From: DAONJL01 sp035405645 [NCBI: bacterium]
Lineage (GTDB): Bacteria; JAGOBX01; DAONJL01
DNA: 42,175 bases
Reading direction: 5' to 3'
Assembly (NCBI GenBank): GCA_035405645.1
Contig: DAONJL010000017.1
Location: 1-42,175, forward strand
The notes beneath the pieces were generated by a model. It saw only the letters and a program-made list of their open reading frames with translations, searched no databases and was not told where the DNA came from. Of this stretch, positions 34,825-42,175 are shown one piece after another. The first letter of the stretch is position 1, and the number at the start of each line of letters is the position of its first letter. The position numbers and the translations under genes are program-made.

Positions 34825-35535
34825 ATGTTTAATAAAAATTTTTTAAAAATAATAATAAAAAATAGTGAAATTTTTTCGGGTATTTCTGATAATATAATTG
34901 AGGAATTAATAAAAATTATAAAAATTCAAGAATATAAAAAGAATGAAATAATAGTAAATGAAAACGATGAAATAAAGGGATTTTATATAATAGCGAGAGG
35001 GAAAGTGCAAATTTACAAAATGTCATATCAAGGTAAAAAACAAATAATAAAAATAGCAGAAGAAAGTGAAGTATGTGGAGAAGCAGTTTTATTTGCAACA
35101 GACTATTTTCCAGTTTTAATTGAAACTATTGAAAATTCAATTATTTTATTTATTCCTAAATTAAGTTTTATAAATATTTTAAAAAATAATTTTGAATTAT
35201 CATTAAGTTTTATAACAATTTTAAGTAAGAGATTACAATACCTTTTAAGGTTAGTTGAAAGTATTTCATTAAAAGATGTAGCAGCACGATTATGTGAATA
35301 TTTAATTAGCGAAATAAAAAAGAAAAAAAATAAAATTGAGAATGGAGATGTAATAACTATAAAAATAAAAAATTATGCATTAGCAGATTACTTAGGAACT
35401 ATACCTGAAACATTATCACGGATATCAAAAAAACTTGAAGAAAAAAATATAATAAAGAAAGAAAAGAATAAAATAATAATTTTAAATAAAGAACAATTTA
35501 TAAAAATAGCAAAAGGTAAAATAAAAGAAATATAG
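34825..35535 (+). CDS. Crp/Fnr-family transcription regulator
   Basis: A 236-residue regulator: cyclic-nucleotide-type beta-roll (residues 15-115), a long dimer helix and a C-terminal helix-turn-helix. The recognition helix is IPETLSRISKKL, with Glu195, Ser198 and Arg199 placed like the E-x-x-S-R of FNR, which reads TTGA/TCAA. The N-terminal Cys cluster of FNR is absent; only C84 and C157 occur, so it is not an oxygen-sensing Fe-S FNR. It may bind haem or a small ligand, as DNR- and CooA-like members do. The only matching palindrome seen is at the CO dehydrogenase promoter. Confidence 0.9.
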   Translation: MFNKNFLKIIIKNSEIFSGISDNIIEELIKIIKIQEYKKNEIIVNENDEIKGFYIIARGKVQIYKMSYQGKKQIIKIAEESEVCGEAVLFATDYFPVLIETIENSIILFIPKLSFINILKNNFELSLSFITILSKRLQYLLRLVESISLKDVAARLCEYLISEIKKKKNKIENGDVITIKIKNYALADYLGTIPETLSRISKKLEEKNIIKKEKNKIIILNKEQFIKIAKGKIKEI

Positions 35536-35555
35536 TGTTTTATATAAAATAAATC

Positions 35556-36014
35556 TTATTTGACTACAAGAGATAAACTCTCTTTTTCTAATTTTTTTAT
35601 ATATTTTTCTAATTGCCAGTATTCATAATTATTTAAATTTTCTTCTTTTTTCCATTTATTATTTATTATATTAAAATTTTCTTTTAGCATTATTATCGAA
35701 TTTATTTTTTCTGCTGTTTCTTTTTTTACTTTTTCATCAGTGCTTTCTTTAAATAAAAAAATTATTTGTTTAATTAAATTTTTCTTTTCATTAAATTTTA
35801 TTTTTGCATATTTTACTCGATTAATTAAAAATTTATAAATTGTGTTATTAAATGGATTATTTTGTTCACTATCATCAATTTCAATTTTATTTTTATTTTG
35901 TGTTTTATTAAAAAAATTATTTGTTGTTTTTAAATCATTATTATTATTAATTTCATAATTTTTTTTGATTTGTTCAAAATAATCAGAATAAATCGAACTT
36001 TTTGATATGTTCAT
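35556..36014 (-). CDS. Hypothetical protein, Lys/Asn-rich, helical
   Basis: A 152-residue protein that I do not recognise. Residues 1-55 are polar and low in complexity (many Asn, Lys, Glu) and probably disordered; residues 60-150 look like three or four amphipathic helices with no membrane segment or signal peptide. The ATG at 36014 is chosen because GGAGGT (36019-36024) precedes it; the frame's first ATG at 36026 lies in front of that site. It is convergent with the Crp/Fnr gene. The shape resembles small export or flagellar chaperones, but that is not evidence. Confidence 0.6.
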   Translation of the reverse strand: MNISKSSIYSDYFEQIKKNYEINNNNDLKTTNNFFNKTQNKNKIEIDDSEQNNPFNNTIYKFLINRVKYAKIKFNEKKNLIKQIIFLFKESTDEKVKKETAEKINSIIMLKENFNIINNKWKKEENLNNYEYWQLEKYIKKLEKESLSLVVK

Positions 36015-36026
36015 TTTTACCTCCAT

Positions 36027-36381
36027 GTAAAATAAATTTATTTTTTCTCTATTTTTATTATCGGCAGTTTATGAAAAATAATAAAATAAATATAAAATAT
36101 TTAATTTATCTGATTTTTAATCAAATTATAAGTTTTTTCTATATCAGGCAAATTTTCATAATTTTTTTTATTGTTTTTAATTCTTTTACCAAATAATTGA
36201 AAATAATATCTTGCGTTAAATCATCTATAAAGATTTATAGAAAATAAAGTGAAACGAATTTCTTCTATAGGACTTGATGTTAAAGATGATTTGAAAGAAC
36301 CATCATCTTTATAAAATTTTTTTCATATTTTTTTTAATTCATTTGAATTACTTCAATTTATTTATATAATATATCATTTCA
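36027..36381. other. Gene-free stretch with two hairpins
   Basis: No convincing gene. A perfect inverted repeat lies at 36224-36241 (TCTATAAA, GA, TTTATAGA). A 10-base stem lies at 36281-36311 (TAAAGATGAT and its complement, 11-base loop), followed by a T run on the plus strand as in a terminator, though no plus-strand gene clearly ends here. A short open frame at 36240-36314 (IENKVKRISSIGLDVKDDL) may be decayed coding sequence. Confidence 0.4.
36281..36320 (+). terminator. Hairpin plus T-run, plus-strand terminator-like
   Basis: The arms TAAAGATGAT and ATCATCTTTA are perfectly complementary, with an 11-base loop and a T-rich tail. It stands alone between two minus-strand genes, so it may end a small plus-strand RNA or be a relic. 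Confidence 0.4.
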
Positions 36382-37326
36382 TCATTTCAACAAAATTTTT
36401 CTTTTTTTCAATGAATAAGAAATAAAAAGCGGAATTGAAATAATTATTCCAGAAATATAAGCCGCAATAATAGTAAAAAATATAATTATTTTTTTTATAA
36501 ATGATATATCAACAACCTGATTATTTGCATCTTTTGATTGGAAAACTTTTTTAAAAAAATTTTTATGTGCAATAACTATATCAGAACATTTTAAAAATTT
36601 TATTGTATTACAAACATAATTACGCACACTAAAAAAAGTTTTTAAAACAGAATATTTTTTTGCACTTGCAGAATGAAAATGATATACCACAGCTTCTGGA
36701 TTATATAGTATTTTCCAGCCTGCTTTTTTTGCTCTATATGATAGTTCATATTCTTCTTGATACATAAAATACAATGGTTCGAATAATCCAATTTGATTTA
36801 TGACACTTCTTCTGATAAAACCAGCAGCACCATAAAATGCTTCTGTTTCTTCTGCTTTATTATATTGCCCTATATCTTCTTCATACATACCTCTATTAAA
36901 TGGCATAAAAGAATCATCAACTAAAACACCCGCACTATTTATTATTTGTGGTTTTTCTGCAAATAAAACTTTTGATGTAATTATACCTATTTTTTCATCA
37001 GTTTGAATTAAACTTAACATTTTGGCTAACCAATCTTTATCTAATATAACATCATTATTTATTAAAGCAATAAATTCATTTTTAGAGTTTACAATACCAA
37101 TATTATTTCCTTTTGCAAAACCAGTATTATTGTTTAATTCAAAAAGACTTATTCTTTTTTCTAAAAATAATTTATGTGCTTTGATGATAAAAATAGAAGA
37201 ATCAGAAGAAGCATTATCAATGATGTAAATATGCCAATTTTTTTCTGTTTGTTTATTTATACTATCAAGTAAATTATTAAGATATTTTGCACCATTATAA
37301 TTTACAATAATGATGTCAATGCTCAT
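36382..37326 (-). CDS. Family 2 glycosyltransferase, rhamnosyltransferase-like
   Basis: A 314-residue GT-A fold enzyme. IDIIIVNYNGAKYLNNLL, IIDNASSDSS and ALINNDVILDKDWL (the DxD-like metal site is NND) are typical; GAAGFIRRS and the acid EEYELSYRAKKAGW follow in the normal order. One hydrophobic helix near residues 280-305 probably anchors it at the membrane. It likely adds a sugar to a cell-surface glycan. Its start overlaps the end of secG by four bases, so it is co-transcribed with the glycolytic genes. Confidence 0.88.
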   Translation of the reverse strand: MSIDIIIVNYNGAKYLNNLLDSINKQTEKNWHIYIIDNASSDSSIFIIKAHKLFLEKRISLFELNNNTGFAKGNNIGIVNSKNEFIALINNDVILDKDWLAKMLSLIQTDEKIGIITSKVLFAEKPQIINSAGVLVDDSFMPFNRGMYEEDIGQYNKAEETEAFYGAAGFIRRSVINQIGLFEPLYFMYQEEYELSYRAKKAGWKILYNPEAVVYHFHSASAKKYSVLKTFFSVRNYVCNTIKFLKCSDIVIAHKNFFKKVFQSKDANNQVVDISFIKKIIIFFTIIAAYISGIIISIPLFISYSLKKRKILLK

Positions 37327-37814
37327 TTCTTTCCTGGTTCAATTGGTGTATTTTGATTTACTTGATTTTGATTTATTGGCGCTTGAATTGATTTTTGTTG
37401 CACTGATGAAGGTGTTGTAGGAGCAACTATAACTGAGGTATCTTTTATTTCTCTTAAACCTGTATCACTTAATACTGGTTTTTGTTTTTCCTCCGATGTT
37501 TGTGGTGTTTGTGGAATTTCACTTCCGCGTTGAGGTATATTTATATCTGATTTTTCTGGTGTAAATTCTTTAACTACTGATTTACTTTCATATTTTACAA
37601 AAGTTAAAAGAAAAGAAGTAATCATAAAAACAATTGCTGATATTGTTGTAATTTTAGTTAAAATATCACCACGAGCAGCACCAAATAAAGTTTGCGAATA
37701 ACCACCAAGTAGACCACCAAGTCCACCGCCCTGTCTTGTTTTTTGCATTAAGACAACAAATATTATTTCTATCGCAACAATAATATGTATAATAACTATG
37801 ATAAAATACAGCAT
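37323..37814 (-). CDS. secG: Preprotein translocase subunit SecG with long C-terminal tail
   Basis: A 163-residue protein. Residues 1-75 are a standard SecG: two membrane helices around the conserved loop MQKTRQGGGLGGLLGG and a following FGAARGDILTKIT. SecG is usually 70-110 residues; here about 85 extra residues rich in Pro, Gln, Thr and Ser follow, probably disordered. SecG supports SecA-driven export. It sits behind tpiA with a GGAGAG ribosome site, an order (gap, pgk, tpiA, secG) common in several bacterial phyla. Confidence 0.93.
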   Translation of the reverse strand: MLYFIIVIIHIIVAIEIIFVVLMQKTRQGGGLGGLLGGYSQTLFGAARGDILTKITTISAIVFMITSFLLTFVKYESKSVVKEFTPEKSDINIPQRGSEIPQTPQTSEEKQKPVLSDTGLREIKDTSVIVAPTTPSSVQQKSIQAPINQNQVNQNTPIEPGKK

Positions 37815-37839
37815 TTTATTATCTCTCCTTAATTATTTA

Positions 37840-38595
37840 TTATTCATAAAATTTTATTATTTTAACAAAATCATCAATTTTTAAAGAAGCACCACCAACT
37901 AATGCACCATCAATATCTTTTTCAGCCATCAAACCTTTTATATTATCTGGTTTTACACTTCCACCATATAGTATAATTTGTTCTAAAGCAATTTTTTCAT
38001 TATATAATTTTGTGATTAATTCTCTAATAAATTTATGAACTTCCTGTGCTTGTTGTGGTGTCGCTGTTTTACCTGTTCCTATTGCCCAGACTGGTTCATA
38101 AGCAATTACTATTTTTTGCATTTCTTCTTTTGAAATATCTTTAAAACCTTCTTTTACCTGTTTTTCAATTACCTGTTCAGTTATATTTTTTTCGCGTTCT
38201 TCTAATGTTTCACCAATACAAAAAATAGGTGTTAAACCAACTCTTAATGCTGCTTTTAATTTTTTATTTAATAATTCATCACTTTCTTTAAAATATTGGC
38301 GCCGTTCTGAATGACCAATAATTACATAAGAACAACCAACACCTAAAAGCATTTCACCATTTATTTCACCAGTATAAGCCCCATATTTTTCAAAATATAA
38401 ATTTTGAGCACCTAACTTAATATTTGTATCTTTTATAATCTCATAAACAGCGAGCAAATTAACAAAAGGTGGACATAATACTATTTCTACTTCTTTTACA
38501 TTTACTACTTTATTTTTTATACCAATTGCTAATTTTCTTGCTTCTGTTAAATCAGTGTACATTTTCCAGTTACCAGCAATTAAAGGTTTTTTCAT
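37840..38595 (-). CDS. tpiA: Triosephosphate isomerase
   Basis: A 251-residue TIM barrel that interconverts dihydroxyacetone phosphate and glyceraldehyde-3-phosphate. The catalytic Lys is in GNWKMY, the His in IIGHSERR, and the Glu in AYEPVWAIGTG; the flexible loop follows as KTATP. The phosphate-binding YGGSV and LVGGASL are present. Length is normal. An AGGTG ribosome site precedes it. Confidence 0.97.
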   Translation of the reverse strand: MKKPLIAGNWKMYTDLTEARKLAIGIKNKVVNVKEVEIVLCPPFVNLLAVYEIIKDTNIKLGAQNLYFEKYGAYTGEINGEMLLGVGCSYVIIGHSERRQYFKESDELLNKKLKAALRVGLTPIFCIGETLEEREKNITEQVIEKQVKEGFKDISKEEMQKIVIAYEPVWAIGTGKTATPQQAQEVHKFIRELITKLYNEKIALEQIILYGGSVKPDNIKGLMAEKDIDGALVGGASLKIDDFVKIIKFYE

Positions 38596-38658
38596 TAAAA
38601 AAACACCTGCCCTTTTTAAATAAAAAAATCAATCAAATTTAAAAGATTAAAAAATATT

Positions 38659-39840
38659 TTATTTATCAGTTAATGATTTAATACCTGGTAATTCTTTGCC
38701 TTCTAAATATTCAAGCGATGCTCCGCCGCCTGTTGAAATATGTGTGATTTTATTTGCAACTCCTGAAGCATTTATTGCAGCAACAGAATCGCCACCACCA
38801 ATAATTGATATTGCACCACTATCTGCGATTGCTTTTGCAATTTCAAATGTGCCTTTTGCAAAATTTGGAACTTCAAATACACCAAGTGGTCCATTCCAAA
38901 CTATTGTTTTTGATTGTTTTATTATTTCTTTTATTAAATTAATTGTTTTAGGACCAATATCAACACCAATCCAGCCATCATCAATTTTTTCATCTGTTGT
39001 TATTTTTATTGCTGCATTATTATCAACTTTATCTGCTATTATATGGTCTATTGGTAAAACAAATTTTATTTGCTTTGTTTTTGCTTCATTTAATAATTCT
39101 TTTGCTAAATCAATAAAATCATTTTCAACTAATGAATTACCAATATTTATATTTTGTGCTTTTAAAAAAGTATAAGCCATTGCCCCGCCAATAACAAGTG
39201 AATCAACCTTTTTCATAAGTTCTTTTAAAACACTGATTTTTGTCGAAACTTTTGCACCACCAATAATAGCACAAAATGGTCTTACTGGATTTTTTACTGT
39301 TTCTTCTAAATATTTTATTTCTTTTTGTAATAAATAACCAGCAGCAGCAATTTTTACAAATTGTGTAATACCTGCGGTTGATGAATGAGCACGATGTGCT
39401 GCTGCAAATGCATCGTTTATATAAACATCAATATTTTTTGCTAAATCTTTTGATAATTCAGTGTCGTTTTTTTCTTCGCCTTTTTCAAATCTGATATTTT
39501 CAAGCATAATAATATCGCCTGGTTTCATTTCACTTATTGCTTTATCAACTTCTGGACCTCGACATACTGTTAATTGTTTTACTGGTTTATTTAATAATTC
39601 TGATAATCTTTTAGAAACAGGAGCAAGGCGGAGTGCTTCATCCACACCTTTTGGTCTACCTAAATGTGAAACAAGAATTATTTTTGCTCTATCTTTTATT
39701 GCTTTGTTTATTGTTGGTAATGATTCTCGAATCCTTGTATCATCAGTTACTTTTCCATTTTTTAATGGAACATTAAAATCAACTCTAATTAAAACAGTTT
39801 TATTTTTTAAATTAACATCATCTATAGTTAATTTTGGCAT
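38659..39840 (-). CDS. pgk: Phosphoglycerate kinase
   Basis: A 393-residue enzyme of lower glycolysis or gluconeogenesis. The N-domain has RVDFNVPL, SHLGRP and AAHRAHSS; the C-domain has GGAKVSTKI, the GPLGVFE stretch and the nucleotide loop GGGDSVAAI. Length is normal. It stands between gap and tpiA with a GAGGTG ribosome site. Confidence 0.97.
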   Translation of the reverse strand: MPKLTIDDVNLKNKTVLIRVDFNVPLKNGKVTDDTRIRESLPTINKAIKDRAKIILVSHLGRPKGVDEALRLAPVSKRLSELLNKPVKQLTVCRGPEVDKAISEMKPGDIIMLENIRFEKGEEKNDTELSKDLAKNIDVYINDAFAAAHRAHSSTAGITQFVKIAAAGYLLQKEIKYLEETVKNPVRPFCAIIGGAKVSTKISVLKELMKKVDSLVIGGAMAYTFLKAQNINIGNSLVENDFIDLAKELLNEAKTKQIKFVLPIDHIIADKVDNNAAIKITTDEKIDDGWIGVDIGPKTINLIKEIIKQSKTIVWNGPLGVFEVPNFAKGTFEIAKAIADSGAISIIGGGDSVAAINASGVANKITHISTGGGASLEYLEGKELPGIKSLTDK

Positions 39841-39878
39841 AATGCACCTCGTATATTAAAAAATTTTTTCTATAAATA

Positions 39879-41051
<1,173 letters not shown>

Positions 41052-41072
41052 TCAATTTGGTGGTGCGATAAA

Positions 41073-41148
41073 GGGCGATTAGCTCAGCTGGGAGAGCGCT
41101 TGCCTTACAAGCAAGATGTCGGCGGTTCAAATCCGTCATCGCCCACCA
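41073..41148 (+). tRNA. tRNA-Val (anticodon UAC)
   Basis: A full cloverleaf: the 7-base acceptor stem GGGCGAT pairs with ATCGCCC, the D arm is AGCTCAGCTGGGAGAGC, the anticodon loop is CTTACAA with UAC at its centre (reads GUA), and the T loop is GGTTCAAATCC. The 3' CCA is encoded. Confidence 0.97.
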
Positions 41149-41239
41149 TTTTTTTATTTGTGATTAAAGTTTATTAGATAAGAAAACATATTTCAAAAAA
41201 TTCTAATCTTTTAAAAGAAGCGCAAGATAAAAAAATTAA

Positions 41240-42115
41240 TCATTTATAAATATCACGATGAAAAAGATGAATATTTATAACATCAAAATTTTTTTCAAGA
41301 AAATTTTTTAATTCAGAAGCAATAACAACAGAACGATGTTTTCCACCTGTGCATCCAATTCCAATACTTAAATATGATTTCCCTTCTTTTTTATATTGTT
41401 TAATTAAATAATTTATAAAATCAAAAAATTTATTTAAAAATATTTTTGTATTTTCTTCTTCTAAAATATAATTCTTTACTTCACTATCAAAGCCTGTTTT
41501 ATTTGATAGTTCTTCTTTATAAAAAGGATTTATTAGAAAGCGAACATCAAATAATAAATCAATATTTTGTGGAATTCCATACTTGTAACCAAAAGAAGTA
41601 ATACTAATATTTAAGCCAATTTTATCTTCACCTTGCACGAATATTAAACTCAAAGTATTTTTTAATTCCTGTAAATTTAATCCTGTTGTATCAATTATTA
41701 TTTCTGCTTTTTCTCGAATTTTTCCTAATAGTTCAATTTCTTTTTTTATTCCTTCTTCAATTGAAATATCTTTTGCTAATGGATGTAATCGTCTTGTTTC
41801 ATTGTAGCGTTTTATTATTTCTTTTTCATTTGCTTCTAAAAAAACTAATTTGTAATTTATTTTTAGATTTTTGATTTTGCTTAATTGGTCTTCTATGAGA
41901 TTTAAAAAATCCTGGTCTCTTAAATCAAGAACAATAACTATCTTTTTTAATTGTTCTTCTGATTGTTTATATAATTCACAAAATTTTTCTAATAGTTTAA
42001 CTGGTAAATTATCAATACAGAAAAAGCCAAAATCTTCAAAACATTTTAAAGCCTGACTTTTTCCAGCACCTGATAGACCGGTTAATATTATAAAGTGTTG
42101 AAATTTTTGATTCAT
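41240..42115 (-). CDS. rapZ: RapZ/YvcJ-family nucleotide-binding protein
   Basis: A 291-residue protein. Walker A is GLSGAGKS (residues 13-20), the fold continues with GFFCIDNLPV, and the C-terminal domain has ISITSFGYKYG, FDVRFLINPFY and GIGCTGGKHRSVV. In E. coli RapZ guides RNase E to the GlmZ sRNA in amino-sugar control; in other phyla the role is less clear. No Shine-Dalgarno sequence precedes the start. A strong hairpin ends just before it. Confidence 0.94.
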   Translation of the reverse strand: MNQKFQHFIILTGLSGAGKSQALKCFEDFGFFCIDNLPVKLLEKFCELYKQSEEQLKKIVIVLDLRDQDFLNLIEDQLSKIKNLKINYKLVFLEANEKEIIKRYNETRRLHPLAKDISIEEGIKKEIELLGKIREKAEIIIDTTGLNLQELKNTLSLIFVQGEDKIGLNISITSFGYKYGIPQNIDLLFDVRFLINPFYKEELSNKTGFDSEVKNYILEEENTKIFLNKFFDFINYLIKQYKKEGKSYLSIGIGCTGGKHRSVVIASELKNFLEKNFDVINIHLFHRDIYK

Positions 42116-42120
42116 AAAAT

Positions 42121-42151
42121 TAAATAAAAAGGGGCAAATCCTTGCCCCTTT
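42121..42151 (-). terminator. Intrinsic terminator directly upstream of rapZ
   Basis: The perfect 10-base stem AAAGGGGCAA/TTGCCCCTTT with loop ATCC lies at 42128-42151. On the minus strand it runs into TTTTTATTTA, the usual U-tract. It should end a gene to the right of the window, yet the rapZ start lies only a few bases beyond it. Confidence 0.8.
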
Positions 42152-42175
42152 AAATCAAAAAGGATATGGAGATGC

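Overview
This window is a very A+T-rich bacterial chromosome segment with densely packed, often overlapping genes. A TonB-dependent outer-membrane receptor points to a diderm. A nickel carbon monoxide dehydrogenase cluster, a hemerythrin-like protein and B12-type radical SAM chemistry point to an anaerobe or microaerophile. I cannot place it in a phylum; an uncultured candidate-phylum lineage is plausible but unproven.

Layout. (1) 1-735: the start of a secreted FG-GAP protein (minus strand) and a decayed DDE transposase. (2) 736-10925, minus strand: htrA, a receiver-only response regulator, secA, folK, a degenerate deoxynucleoside-kinase-like gene, a STAS protein, a membrane spermidine-synthase-like protein and a B12-binding radical SAM protein, probably one operon from a strong promoter near 10970. 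(3) 11139-16966, plus strand: dicluster ferredoxin, Zn-ribbon/HD protein, cooS, cooF, an NAD(P)/FAD oxidoreductase and a hemerythrin-like protein. Its promoter carries an FNR-type palindrome. (4) 16984-34736, plus strand: a 16-gene run from an Rrf2 regulator to metY covering sulfate uptake and reduction, siroheme precursors, sulfite reduction, and cysteine and homocysteine formation. (5) 34790-36381: a Crp/Fnr regulator, a hypothetical gene and a gene-free stretch. (6) 36382-40925, minus strand: gap-pgk-tpiA-secG and a glycosyltransferase. (7) tRNA-Val(UAC), rapZ and a hairpin terminator at the right edge.

How region 4 works together. CysP-like permease, Sat and an Fe-S APS reductase take sulfate to sulfite. 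HemA, HemL, HemB, HemC and CobA-HemD would make precorrin-2, the siroheme precursor needed by the Sir-TusA fusion that makes sulfide. A JAMM protease, a ubiquitin-fold ThiS domain fused to CysK with an internal Gly-Gly, a MoeB/ThiF-type E1 enzyme and MetY match the parts of a protein-thiocarboxylate route to homocysteine, like the HcyS/HcyD/HcyF system of Wolinella. The new feature is that the sulfur carrier is the N-terminus of cysteine synthase, so it should need cutting free, or release by slippage on an A10 tract just after the Gly-Gly.

Other oddities: HemC has lost its cofactor-binding domain 3 and carries an arsenate-reductase domain instead; HemA is cut short; SecA has an N-terminal insertion of about 110 residues; and the kinase-like protein next to folK has a broken P-loop.
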